This document shows positions 1-7,196 of a stretch of 28,722 bases of DNA, in pieces. Under the pieces are notes generated by a model, which worked only from the letters and a program-made list of their open reading frames with translations, was not told the origin of the DNA and did not search any database. The stretch is from the IMG/VR virus record IMGVR_UViG_3300031740_000128, positions 1 through 28,722 of that record; one strand, written 5' to 3'. Position 1 is the first letter of the stretch; each line of letters opens with the position of its first letter. This stretch comes from a virus. The translations under genes and the position numbers were made by a program.

Positions 1-294
1 AGCGCCAGCCGCCAGCCGCCGCACGACCCCTCCGCCTGCGGCCTCTGCCGCACCAGCCACCCCTTGATGCGCTACGACTGCGCCGCCCAGTCGCTCGATC
101 TGGCCGAGATCACCCTTCGCATGAAGGAGGCCGGCACCGCCCATCTGGTCCGCTTCAAGCAAGGGCGGCGGGTGAATCTCAGCCGCGCCCAGGTACTCGA
201 ACACCTGCGCATCGGCCTCAGTACGGGCGCTTGCTCCGGCGGCTGCGTCAAGGTTTTCGAGGCCGCGACAGCCAGAGCCGAGGTGCAACCATGA
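1..294 (+). CDS. Partial small protein with Cys pair (5' end outside window)
   Basis: The frame is open from the first base, so the gene probably starts upstream; TTG (64) and ATG (67) are internal start candidates without a clear ribosome site. The visible part reads through a C-G-L-C pair followed by a short helix-rich segment and ends in a Gly/Cys-containing tail (GACSGGC) at a TGA that overlaps the ATG of the next gene in an ATGA junction. The two Cys pairs suggest a small metal-binding protein, but no family is recognised. It sits first in a run of plus-strand genes that includes two zinc-ribbon proteins. That it is a gene rests on the continuous frame and the coupled stop/start; its function is unknown. 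Confidence 0.55.
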   Translation, partial: SASRQPPHDPSACGLCRTSHPLMRYDCAAQSLDLAEITLRMKEAGTAHLVRFKQGRRVNLSRAQVLEHLRIGLSTGACSGGCVKVFEAATARAEVQP

Positions 295-602
295 AACAAC
301 GCCACCGCCAACCTCAACACGCGTCGCGCCAGAATGCCGACCAGTCAGGCGGCAAGCTGCCCCCCATGCCCCTCTCTGATGCCTTGCGCAAGGCGCTTTT
401 CACGGAAGCCTACTCTGGCTTTCGCTCTCCACGCGATCAGGCGCTGGTCATTCTGCAATGGTACTTCGGCCTGTTTCCCTATCATCCGGCTGATTTGACT
501 TGCGGGCAGACCTGCGAGCCGCCGCCCCGTTACAGCGCCGATGAGATCAACCGCGCTCTGGCCGACATCGAGCGCCTCTCAGGAGATGAGCAAGATGATT
601 AG
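291..602 (+). CDS. Small hypothetical phage protein, 103 aa
   Basis: The start is taken at ATG 291 because it overlaps the preceding stop (ATGA), the usual sign of translational coupling; a TTG further upstream would force a longer overlap. The N-terminal 25 residues are basic and polar (MKQRHRQPQHASRQ). They are followed by a probable globular part with an aromatic stretch (LQWYFGLFPYHP) and an acidic helical tail (SADEINRALADIERL). The stop overlaps by 8 bases the good start codon (ATG 595) of the next reading frame. No known domain is recognised. It belongs to the same tightly packed plus-strand operon as the zinc-ribbon genes, so it is most likely an accessory or early phage gene; this is inferred from position only. 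Confidence 0.6.
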   Translation: MKQRHRQPQHASRQNADQSGGKLPPMPLSDALRKALFTEAYSGFRSPRDQALVILQWYFGLFPYHPADLTCGQTCEPPPRYSADEINRALADIERLSGDEQDD

Positions 603-770
603 CCCATCGGCAAACCCGCCCTGTAAGCACTGCGGTGCTCGCACCCAGAAGCGCGGCAGCAAGGGCGGCAAGCCACTTCACATCTGTACGCGCGCCTGTA
701 GGCGTGGGGTGCATACGGGCGGGCGACAGCGCGACTGTGCAACCCGCACTGCGCCCGCTGTCGCCGCCCG
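595..770 (+). pseudogene. N-terminal zinc-ribbon segment, out of frame with the following gene
   Basis: ATG 595 has a well-placed AGGAG (581-585) and opens a frame containing NPPCKHC, 17 residues, then a C-T-R-A-C pair. This has the same NPxCxxC layout as the two ribbons in the next frame and the ribbon at the start of the endonuclease gene. The frame then leaves homology after about position 705, while the continuation (…CNPHCARC, from about 735) lies in the frame of the 771-1295 gene, open since 702. A one-base change in the GGGG run at 706-709 would join them into one protein of about 233 residues with three ribbons. It could be a real disabling mutation, a sequencing error, or a -1 slip; I cannot tell which. 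The downstream ATG 771 has no ribosome site, which favours a joined gene. Confidence 0.5.
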
Positions 771-1295
771 ATGGTCAAGAGCGGCACCAAAGATGGGGTT
801 CGGATATTCAAGTGCGCGCCGTGTGGAACAAGCTGTCTGGCCTTCCGGCATCACCCCAGACAGCCGCAGGTCAACCCCTGCTGCATCAGGTGCAGAAAGC
901 CGATGAACCGCAATGGCTTCAGGAATGGGGTTCGCAAGTTTCGCTGCTTGAAGTGCAAAGAGACCTATCTAGCGGCTGGAATCACGCAGCCCGTAGCCCC
1001 GCACATCCGGCAGGCGCGGCAGCAGCGGGCGGCACAACTCGATGCCTCCTTGCTCGATTTAATCAGCGCGGCGCTGCCTGATTACTTGCCGCTTGATCTG
1101 CGCGAAGATGTGATGCAGGAGACGGCAGTGGCGGCGCTTGATGGTGAGTTTGATCTGTCGGAGATGGCGCGCATGGTGCCATTCTATCGCCGCAGGATTA
1201 ACCGATTGAGCAGCGACAGGTTCAGGTTCGTGTCGCTCAGTCAGCCCATACCCTACAGCAACGGATTGACGTATGGCGATGTCATTATGGGGTAA
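771..1295 (+). CDS. Tandem zinc-ribbon protein with sigma-factor-like C-terminus
   Basis: The protein has two related zinc ribbons. The first (C-A-R-C at about 750-761, C-A-P-C at residues 15-18) begins just before ATG 771, and the second uses residues C38/C41 and C59/C62, with 17 residues between the Cys pairs in both. Residues about 95-172 (LPLDLREDVMQET … VSLSQPIPYSNGLTYGDVI) resemble the region-2-to-3 part of sigma-70-type factors, where an S-L-D-x-P-I…DG..LGD segment is typical; this is my pattern judgement, not a search result. The likely role is nucleic-acid or RNA-polymerase binding. The frame is open back to 702 and probably continues the upstream frame through a frameshift, so ATG 771 is a nominal start. 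It is followed 2 bases later by the endonuclease gene, which carries a related ribbon. Confidence 0.6.
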   Translation: MVKSGTKDGVRIFKCAPCGTSCLAFRHHPRQPQVNPCCIRCRKPMNRNGFRNGVRKFRCLKCKETYLAAGITQPVAPHIRQARQQRAAQLDASLLDLISAALPDYLPLDLREDVMQETAVAALDGEFDLSEMARMVPFYRRRINRLSSDRFRFVSLSQPIPYSNGLTYGDVIMG

Positions 1296-1297
1296 AC

Positions 1298-2518
1298 ATG
1301 CTCAAAACCAACAATCAACGCAACCCTCCTAGTCGCATACTTTCGAATCCTTATTGTGTTAAATGCCGTGGCTTGATGATTAAGCATGGTCAAAACCGGA
1401 AAGGCCATCAGTGTTACTTTTGTCGCGAGTGTCGCATTTTCTACCAAGGGGGCAAGTGCCTGGCTGAACTGGGGCCTATCAAAAAGAAACGACCCAATCT
1501 AACTCCAATCGAGCAGGAGCAGTTAATTCGCGCTTATGAAAGCGGGCTTTCATCAACAGACGTAGCGACTCTGTATGGTGTTGGGGAAACAACGCTGTTG
1601 CGCTGGCTCGATAAATATGGAATTGTCCGACGACAACCAAAAGATGCCCGAAAAAGTAAACAATGGCGCATGAGAAAGGATGGCATATCCGAGCAGGAAC
1701 GAGCGGCTATTGTCGAAATGCTGCGCGCTGGATTATCCCGCCAAGAAATTGCAAAGCGTCTGCATCGTCCTGCTGTTACGATTTGTCGCGTCGCTGAGAT
1801 CGAAGGCTATCCTCACAAATGTAAACTTGACGATGAGACTCTGGCTCGCGCTTTTTCGTTGTATCAATCGGGGCTTGCCGGGCAGGCATTGGCAGATCAG
1901 ATTGGCGTAACCCGTGAATATCTTAACCATAAGATGAAGGAAGCTGGTCTAGCAATTCGAGATGTGAAGGAAGCAGCAAAAATCAGGAAGTTGCCGTATC
2001 GCCGAGCATTACCCCCTGAGCAAGAGATAGAAGCCTGCGAAATGTATAAAAAGGGCGCGAGTCAGAAGGCTGTCGCACAACATTTTGAGGTTTCGCAAAC
2101 AACAATTATTCAGATCAGAAAAAGGTATGGCATTCCTACTATGAGACGGACTTATCTGCCAACAAAGAGCGGCAGACGACTGCCCTACAGAACACCAGAT
2201 GGCAAAACTACATATTTTCGCAGTTCTTGGGAGATCGCGTTTGCCGAATACTTAGACCGCAAACAGGTGAGTTGGGAGTACGAGACGATTGAATTTCCGC
2301 TCTCAGATGGGACAATTTATATTCCTGATTTTCATATCCCTGAATGGAACATGATTGTCGAGATTAAGGGTTATATGTGGAAGGACGCAAAACAGAAAAT
2401 TTCGGGTTTCCGTGAAGAGTATCCCGACAAACATCTACTTCTCGTAAACAAAAAGGCTCTGCCGCTCTATGGAATTCGAGCAGATAAGAAAGGACACGCT
2501 GTTATCACCGGCTTGTGA
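1298..2518 (+). CDS. Homing-type endonuclease: zinc ribbon, four HTH repeats, PD-(D/E)XK domain
   Basis: This 406-residue protein has an N-terminal zinc ribbon (C20, C23, C42, C45). Four helix-turn-helix-like units follow at about 70-107, 130-165, 178-217 and 240-278, each with an x-G-x-S-x-x-x-[VI]-A pattern. The C-terminal nuclease domain carries E312 in SSWEIAFAEYL, D344 in IPDF and E355/K357 in VEIKG, the PD-(D/E)XK signature seen in TnsA-like and free-standing phage homing nucleases. Array-type HTH DNA readers joined to a nuclease are typical of mobile site-specific endonucleases. The gene is clearly more AT-rich than its neighbours, a sign of recent transfer. It starts 2 bases after the zinc-ribbon gene and ends inside a strong terminator hairpin. 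It could instead serve as a phage nuclease in host DNA attack; homing is inferred. Confidence 0.75.
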   Translation: MLKTNNQRNPPSRILSNPYCVKCRGLMIKHGQNRKGHQCYFCRECRIFYQGGKCLAELGPIKKKRPNLTPIEQEQLIRAYESGLSSTDVATLYGVGETTLLRWLDKYGIVRRQPKDARKSKQWRMRKDGISEQERAAIVEMLRAGLSRQEIAKRLHRPAVTICRVAEIEGYPHKCKLDDETLARAFSLYQSGLAGQALADQIGVTREYLNHKMKEAGLAIRDVKEAAKIRKLPYRRALPPEQEIEACEMYKKGASQKAVAQHFEVSQTTIIQIRKRYGIPTMRRTYLPTKSGRRLPYRTPDGKTTYFRSSWEIAFAEYLDRKQVSWEYETIEFPLSDGTIYIPDFHIPEWNMIVEIKGYMWKDAKQKISGFREEYPDKHLLLVNKKALPLYGIRADKKGHAVITGL

Positions 2519-2536
2519 GCAGCAGCGTGTCCTTTT
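2489..2536. terminator. Bidirectional intrinsic terminator between convergent operons
   Basis: A perfect 13-bp stem pairs 2489-2501 with 2523-2535, with an inner TCAC/GTGA pairing in the loop. TTTT follows on the plus strand, and the A-rich 5' side gives a T-rich run on the minus strand. It lies over the 3' end of the endonuclease gene (stop 2516-2518) and just past the stop of the minus-strand gene at 2550, so it can end transcription from both sides. Confidence 0.85.
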
Positions 2537-2549
2537 AGACGTTAGATGG

Positions 2550-3455
2550 TTAGCTCAGTGGAGCGCCAAATTGAATATAGAAAACGGTGATTCTCAAAGC
2601 CCCTCCACTTGCGACCCCGGTCGTGGTGATCCGTAGCTTCGCCGCCGCCACCTGGATCGGCCCGGCGTTGGCCGATGTGGTATTGGCCAGCCACTGCACC
2701 GAACTAATATCGGTAGTGCCGGCAGTGAGCGTCGAGTTGGCCGCCGTGAACCTCCCCGCCACATTCGCATCGCCAAGCTTCCAATCGGTCGCCGTGGTGA
2801 TTGTCGTCGTCACCCTGGCGACTACCGCGACGATCAGCGAGTTTGCCGGCAGCAGGTTTGCCGAGGTGTCCGTCGTTGCGCCTCCTGTCGATAGCGTCAC
2901 CAGCTCGGAGATCGACTTGATCGCCACGGTTTCACCGCTTGAGCCATTGACCTGAAGCGACGTGCCGGAGAGCGCCGCGCCAAGATTGGTAGTGATCGCC
3001 ACCGCCGGCCCTTTGTAAGCCATCAGCTTCAGCGTGTAGGTGAAGGTCGGCGTCGAAGTGCCTCCCACCGTGCCGACGGCGCGCACGAAGGGCAACGGCG
3101 CGCGTGTTGCGGCAACGACCTGGTTGCTGGTCGAGCCGGTCACCTGCGTGAAGCTGAACAGGTCGAACCAGGGCGAATTGCCATCCGCCGAATCCTGAAA
3201 TTTCACATCCAGAGTCGGCGACGAGCCGGCATTGGCCGTCACATCAAGGAAGCCGACGAAGCCATCGGCGTCAAGAATCGAGAAGGTCGAACTGGTTGTC
3301 GTGCCCCTGGCCGCCGACGCGAAGACCGTGCGGACGATCTTGGTGAATGCCGACTGCTGCGCCTCCACGCGGGGCGCAAGCGGCGGGGTCATCAACGCGA
3401 GCGTAAGCAGCGGCAGCAGGATCAATCGGAAAAGGTTCTTCAATTTCATGTTCAT
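2550..3455 (-). CDS. Exported beta-rich virion-region protein, 301 aa
   Basis: The start at ATG 3455 is chosen for its GGAGG ribosome site 4-5 bases upstream and because it opens a textbook Sec signal peptide: charged MNMKLKNLFR, a Leu-rich core, then a P-L-A-P-R-V-E-A / QQ cleavage region at about residue 32. The rest is Ser/Thr/Gly/Ala-rich with alternating hydrophobics. It has two beta-sandwich-like halves: about 40-170 (FVGFLDVTANAG … YTLKLMAYKG) and about 180-301 (LPANSLIVAVVARV … LRITVFYIQFGAP). The second half resembles repeat modules in phage fibres and decoration proteins. It is the last gene after the capsid gene and ends at a strong terminator. A role as head fibre, decoration or surface protein is inferred. 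A secretion signal on a virion-module protein is unusual. Confidence 0.75.
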   Translation of the reverse strand: MNMKLKNLFRLILLPLLTLALMTPPLAPRVEAQQSAFTKIVRTVFASAARGTTTSSTFSILDADGFVGFLDVTANAGSSPTLDVKFQDSADGNSPWFDLFSFTQVTGSTSNQVVAATRAPLPFVRAVGTVGGTSTPTFTYTLKLMAYKGPAVAITTNLGAALSGTSLQVNGSSGETVAIKSISELVTLSTGGATTDTSANLLPANSLIVAVVARVTTTITTATDWKLGDANVAGRFTAANSTLTAGTTDISSVQWLANTTSANAGPIQVAAAKLRITTTGVASGGALRITVFYIQFGAPLS

Positions 3456-3526
3456 GGTTCCTCCAATGAGTCGCGTGAAGTGGAGGGGAGGCCGTGCGAC
3501 CTCCCCGTTGCCCGTCACTGCCGCGC

Positions 3527-4840
3527 TTAGTTCGACGCGGTCGGCAGGTTGTCGGTCGACAGGCCCTTGAGGAAGCCGCTCGACAGGATGTCTTTGTTGG
3601 CGATGTCGGCGAGCGTCGCCATGAAATAGACGTACTCCCACTTGAAGGAGCCGTTGCCTGACGAGTCGTAGGCCGGCACCATGTACAGCGTCTGGCCATT
3701 ATCATCAATAATGCCCGGTTGCTTGGCCATCAGCTTGCGGAAGCTATCGCGCTGCAACAGGTCCATGATGTCCGGCGGGCAGTCCACGTCAGGCAGCATC
3801 TGCCGCCCGTTGTGTTCGAGCACTTGCCAGCCCAGGTCGAGCTTCACGTCCGTCCCGGCAAACTGCTTCATCACCTTCGTGTCAGTGTTGTAGCCCAGGG
3901 TGCGGTAGGCATAGATCTGCGTCGGGCTGGTTAGCCAGAACAAGGAAGCCATGTTGTGCTGCGTGCCTTTCGCAAAGATCACCTTGGTCTCAAGCCAGTC
4001 CATCAGCGCCACGGTCAGCGGCCCATTCCGCGCGTCCTTGATCGGTGGCACGATAGTGTCCGAATAAGTGGTGCGCGAAAGATTCTGATAGGTGCCGGTG
4101 TTGTTGCCGTGATAACCCAGGCCGTGAATGTTCAGCCCCCATGAGCCGTCCATCACCACCGAGCCGCCGGCCTGGATGGTCGTCGCGCTGATCACGTCGG
4201 AAGTCGCCGCGCCTTCATCAACTGAGAAGCCCACGGTGGCTGTAGACTTGGCATTGGTGACCGCGTAGAAAGTCGAGTAGGCGAGGCCGCCCACGGTGAT
4301 CGTGCGCTTGGTGCCGGCTGCCGGATCGACGATGTTGAAAGCGCCTCGCTTGTAGATGAGCTGGCTTCCGAGCGATCCGGACATCACCACATCGGCGGTG
4401 CCGGCGGGCGCGCCCTGCGCCGTGGCGAGCGATCCGTCGCCTGTGCCGTAGGCCAGGCGGTTGAGCGCCTTGGTGAAGACCTCGGAGTCTTCTTTCATCA
4501 GCGGCGTGAGCCCCTTGATGATCGAGTTGCGGTCGGTGTAGAGGACCTGGCCGGTGAGCCGGCGCGCCAGTGTGAAGGTCGCATAGGTAACCTTCATGCG
4601 CCTTTTCTTCGACGTGGAGCCGCGCGGCATCACGCCGCCGTCGCCGATGGCGGCCATCGACGGATTCGGCTCCAGGTAGACGGCCCATTCCATCCCCTTG
4701 TCGTGAACGAATTCCGCTTCGGCATCAGGCCATAGATTCCAGAGCACCGAGCCGACTTCAAACTGCATGTAGACGCGCCCGTCAAAGATCTCGCGCATGA
4801 CGTTCTGCGCCTCTGCGGTGTCGTACTTCTGCTGAGCCAT
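3527..4840 (-). CDS. Major capsid protein (HK97-fold type)
   Basis: The 437-residue protein fits phage major capsid proteins in length, position after the scaffold, and content. The N-terminal part (GSVLWNLWPDAEAEF … KGMEWAVYLEPNPS) leads into an E-loop-like segment rich in Gly and Lys (GDGGVMPRGSTSKKRRMKV). A long conserved helix region follows (TGQVLYTDRNSIIKGLTPLMKEDSEVFTKALNRLAYGTGDGSLA at about residues 95-140), ending in the GTGDG motif common in these proteins. The C-terminal half carries the expected mixed alpha/beta domain (GLGYHGNNTG, MASLFWLTSPTQIYAYRTLGY). ATG 4840 has a G-rich ribosome site. It forms the shell monomer assembled on the scaffold encoded just upstream. The family is assigned by reading, not by search. 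Confidence 0.8.
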   Translation of the reverse strand: MAQQKYDTAEAQNVMREIFDGRVYMQFEVGSVLWNLWPDAEAEFVHDKGMEWAVYLEPNPSMAAIGDGGVMPRGSTSKKRRMKVTYATFTLARRLTGQVLYTDRNSIIKGLTPLMKEDSEVFTKALNRLAYGTGDGSLATAQGAPAGTADVVMSGSLGSQLIYKRGAFNIVDPAAGTKRTITVGGLAYSTFYAVTNAKSTATVGFSVDEGAATSDVISATTIQAGGSVVMDGSWGLNIHGLGYHGNNTGTYQNLSRTTYSDTIVPPIKDARNGPLTVALMDWLETKVIFAKGTQHNMASLFWLTSPTQIYAYRTLGYNTDTKVMKQFAGTDVKLDLGWQVLEHNGRQMLPDVDCPPDIMDLLQRDSFRKLMAKQPGIIDDNGQTLYMVPAYDSSGNGSFKWEYVYFMATLADIANKDILSSGFLKGLSTDNLPTASN

Positions 4841-4877
4841 AAGGTTTGCCCCCCAAACAATGCAAATGCCTGTCGCC

Positions 4878-6179
4878 TTAACCGGAGCGGGCGTTAGCCT
4901 CGGCGATCATCTCGCCAGTGTCCCAGATATTGCTGGTCTTCTTCTGGGGCGGCTCGATGGGCGCGGCTACGCCACTCGACCCGGTTACGACTTTGCGTTC
5001 GCCTGCTTTTGCCAGAGTCTGTTGATCCACCTGACTCTGCGCACCGTACACCTTCTCGAAGTGCTTGATGTGGCGCTTGGTCGTTTCGTCAACCTTTTCT
5101 TTCAGCTCACGAATTTTCTCGACCACGCCCTTCGCCGCTTTGTTGGCCCTGAGCTTATCGCCGGCAAGCATCGCTTGTTGGTACTCAACGACGTGAGCGC
5201 CGTGGATCTCCCGGTAAAGCGCCCTGGCTTCCTGGTTGTTTTCGAGTTCGCGCACCACCCGCGCCTCGATGTCGGCGCGGATCATCGCGTTCTCGGACTC
5301 AGCCTTTTGCGGATCGACTTCGGTGCTGAACCTCACCGGCGCGATCAGCGTCTTCATCGGGCCGAAGACGCGGCCATTCAGATCGGCGGTGCGCTCTTCG
5401 ACGCGTTCTCGATCCTCTCGCTCGCGGCGCTGCTGCTCGGTTTCGCGGTACTTATTAAGGTCGGCCATCTGCGCTTCGAGCACATCGAGCCGTTTCAATC
5501 TTGCCTGTACAGATGGCGGCAGGGTTGTGAGGTCTTCGTCGCCGGCAGGCGGGTCGGCGTCGGATTCCTCATAGCCGGTTCTTCGTGGCGGATCATCATC
5601 GGTGTCGCCGGGTCGGGCATTCAAAAGAGACAGTACTCGCTGGCGAACCTCCGGGTCTTTGATGGTGTCGGGACGCTCCAAGGCGCGCGCGATCAACCAG
5701 TCGTTATGACGATTGATCACTGCCCATGCCACCGACTCATAAGCATCCTGGCCGCGCTCTGCGGTAATCGTGTCAAGAACCGCATCGCCATTGACTTCAT
5801 TAGCAAGTAATGGCGCTGCAACGCTCTTCACCAGGTCAAGGCCGCCGAGGGTTTCAACTTCATCAACGACGGGCTTGTATCTCTCTCGGATGTCCGTTTC
5901 GAGACCCTCGCCCCACGTCCGCACCCTGGCGAGGTTCGTTGTGGTCTTCGGGTCATCTTCGACGACAGCTTCTGGTTGCGGCGGCTCTTCACCTGTTTGC
6001 GCCGGCGCTGCGCTTTGTTCGCCTGTCTCAGTCGTTATCGTCTGAGCATGTTCCGGTGAATCGCCTACGGTTGCCTTGTCATCGTTGGGGGGCAACGACG
6101 CATCAGGCGGCGGCGCGGCAGGCTGGTCGAGCCTGCCGGCCTCTTCGAGTATCTCCCCCAGATCGAACGGATTTGGCAT
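4878..6179 (-). CDS. Scaffolding-type protein, acidic and coiled-coil rich
   Basis: The start is ATG 6179, with AGAGGA about 7 bases upstream; a longer frame to 6227 lacks a ribosome site. The 433 residues begin with MPNPFDLGEILEEAGR. An acidic, Pro/Thr/Glu-rich disordered region follows (about 20-90), then helical segments, then a strongly charged coiled coil (about 250-380: MADLNKYRETEQQRREREDRERVEE … KGVVEKIRELKEKVDETTKRHIKHFEKVYG). The short C-terminal tail (IWDTGEMIAEANARSG) is where scaffolds often contact the coat. Placement between the small virion genes and the capsid gene matches phage scaffolds. A copy of the repeated CTTGACC/CTTACACTC element lies 59 bases upstream, suggesting it starts a capsid transcript. 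Confidence 0.75.
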   Translation of the reverse strand: MPNPFDLGEILEEAGRLDQPAAPPPDASLPPNDDKATVGDSPEHAQTITTETGEQSAAPAQTGEEPPQPEAVVEDDPKTTTNLARVRTWGEGLETDIRERYKPVVDEVETLGGLDLVKSVAAPLLANEVNGDAVLDTITAERGQDAYESVAWAVINRHNDWLIARALERPDTIKDPEVRQRVLSLLNARPGDTDDDPPRRTGYEESDADPPAGDEDLTTLPPSVQARLKRLDVLEAQMADLNKYRETEQQRREREDRERVEERTADLNGRVFGPMKTLIAPVRFSTEVDPQKAESENAMIRADIEARVVRELENNQEARALYREIHGAHVVEYQQAMLAGDKLRANKAAKGVVEKIRELKEKVDETTKRHIKHFEKVYGAQSQVDQQTLAKAGERKVVTGSSGVAAPIEPPQKKTSNIWDTGEMIAEANARSG

Positions 6180-6238
6180 AAATTTCCTCTCAGCTTGGTG
6201 ACGCGGTTGCTTCCGCGCGAGTGTCATTCACGCGGCGA

Positions 6239-6259
6239 GAGTGTAAGGGGAAGGTCAAG
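6239..6259 (-). promoter_or_regulatory. Repeated 21-bp element, copy A (upstream of scaffold)
   Basis: Reading on the minus strand, CTTGACC, then five bases (TTCCC), then CTTACACTC, 59 bases before the scaffold start. It is one of five copies with identical spacing in this window, all between genes and in the same orientation. It is probably a promoter or activator site for the scaffold and capsid genes. Confidence 0.7.
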
Positions 6260-6270
6260 AGGCAAAGGGT

Positions 6271-6291
6271 AAAAACGTCCCGGTCTCCCGG
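6271..6291 (-). terminator. Possible weak terminator after the 188-aa gene
   Basis: On the minus strand the sequence forms CCGG / GAGA / CCGG, a four-pair stem with a GNRA-type loop, followed after four bases by TTTTT. It sits between the stop at 6325 and promoter-like copy A, a sensible place to end one transcript before the next begins. The stem is short, so this is tentative. Confidence 0.35.
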
Positions 6292-6324
6292 CGCACAGTC
6301 CTCTTCCCTGGATCAGTCAGAAAA

Positions 6325-6891
6325 TCAAACCGTGTAATAGATCGTTATGCGAATGTGATCGACGCTGAACGCGGTGTTCAGCGCCGTCCGCCTGAAGGCG
6401 ATAGCGACTCCGAAACCAGGGTCGCTGACATCAACGGGGCGAAGCGTGCTGCCCCAGCGGTCAACCGCAGAGCCGAGGAGTCGATAACTTTCAGTGCTGG
6501 TTATCGTCTGTGGCAACACATTCGTATCGCTCGGCGCGGTGCCAATAACAATCTCGCCCGCTATTACCAGAGCGGCCTCGCTCAGTCGGCCTACTGAACC
6601 ACATTTGCATTCCACTTCGACCAGCACGCCGTTGATGTCCGCCTGGTCTGGAATTGTGAATCCGAATCCGGTGGCCGCTAGAAAAAGAGTCTGGGGATCA
6701 ATCGAAGTCACGGTGCCACTGACCGTATAGGTATCATCAGACGCTTCGGCATTTTCGGGATTAGTCCAGTGAATCGAGCCGTCCAGCTCATCCTCGACGA
6801 CCTGGCTCGGCGAATGCGGGCCGCCTACCTGCGGCCCGCTGAGCGCAGCCGCTGGCGCTTTCATTCCGCTGGCGATGCTAATGCCGATCAT
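6325..6891 (-). CDS. Conserved phage virion protein with beta-sandwich pattern, 188 aa
   Basis: ATG 6891 shares its A with the TGA of the preceding gene (TGATG); a TTG one codon earlier is possible. The protein has a segment IHWTNPENAEASDDTYTVS … FTIPDQADINGVLVEVECKC and ends IRITIYYTV. This pattern (Trp-x-Asn-Pro-x-Asn-Ala, a 'FxIPxxAxIxG' strand, and a terminal 'IxITIYY') recurs in many phage structural gene regions as a small beta-sandwich decoration or fibre module; that statement is from memory of such proteins. Its position between the portal and scaffold supports a virion role. Exact function is unknown. Confidence 0.65.
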   Translation of the reverse strand: MIGISIASGMKAPAAALSGPQVGGPHSPSQVVEDELDGSIHWTNPENAEASDDTYTVSGTVTSIDPQTLFLAATGFGFTIPDQADINGVLVEVECKCGSVGRLSEAALVIAGEIVIGTAPSDTNVLPQTITSTESYRLLGSAVDRWGSTLRPVDVSDPGFGVAIAFRRTALNTAFSVDHIRITIYYTV

Positions 6892-7172
6892 CAATACACT
6901 CCAAGGATGTCGGCGGCGGTCGTCCCCGTGGCAAACACCCGTGTCGCGCGAATCGGGTGGATTATCCCAGCAGCAAGCCCCTTGAAGGTAACGGTGTCGC
7001 CGCCGGCGGTCGTCAGCTTAACATCGCCCGCTGTACCGAGGTACAGTCCGCGAGTGACAACGGCAAGGTCATCGTCATTGCTAGCTGCTATTGCGAAGGC
7101 GTGCTTAACCGGGAAGAGCATCGAAACGCCCGCCTGGCCTGAGTTTTCGGGAGTCTTGTCAACTGCTGACAT
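6891..7172 (-). CDS. Small conserved phage head-region protein, 93 aa
   Basis: ATG 7172 has GGAG with 7-base spacing. The protein contains DDDLAVVTRGLYLGTAGDVKL … GGDTVTFKGLAAGIIHPIRATRVFATGTTAADILGVY. This is a compact all-beta pattern ('DLxxVTRxLYxGTAGxxxxTxxGGxxVTF … PxRxxRVxATGTTA') that I recognise from small proteins in phage head and neck modules, often described as spike-like or simply hypothetical. It follows the portal by 24 bases and is coupled to the next gene (TGATG), so the portal and the two small virion genes form one translation unit. Function beyond virion association is unknown. Confidence 0.7.
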   Translation of the reverse strand: MSAVDKTPENSGQAGVSMLFPVKHAFAIAASNDDDLAVVTRGLYLGTAGDVKLTTAGGDTVTFKGLAAGIIHPIRATRVFATGTTAADILGVY

Positions 7173-7196
7173 ATGGTTTCTCCATTTCCAAATCGG

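Noticed and set aside
4860-5810. A long plus-strand open frame of about 316 codons
   Set aside because: It lies opposite the scaffold gene, has Leu/Arg/His-rich composition typical of antisense of GC-rich coding DNA, and has no ribosome site.
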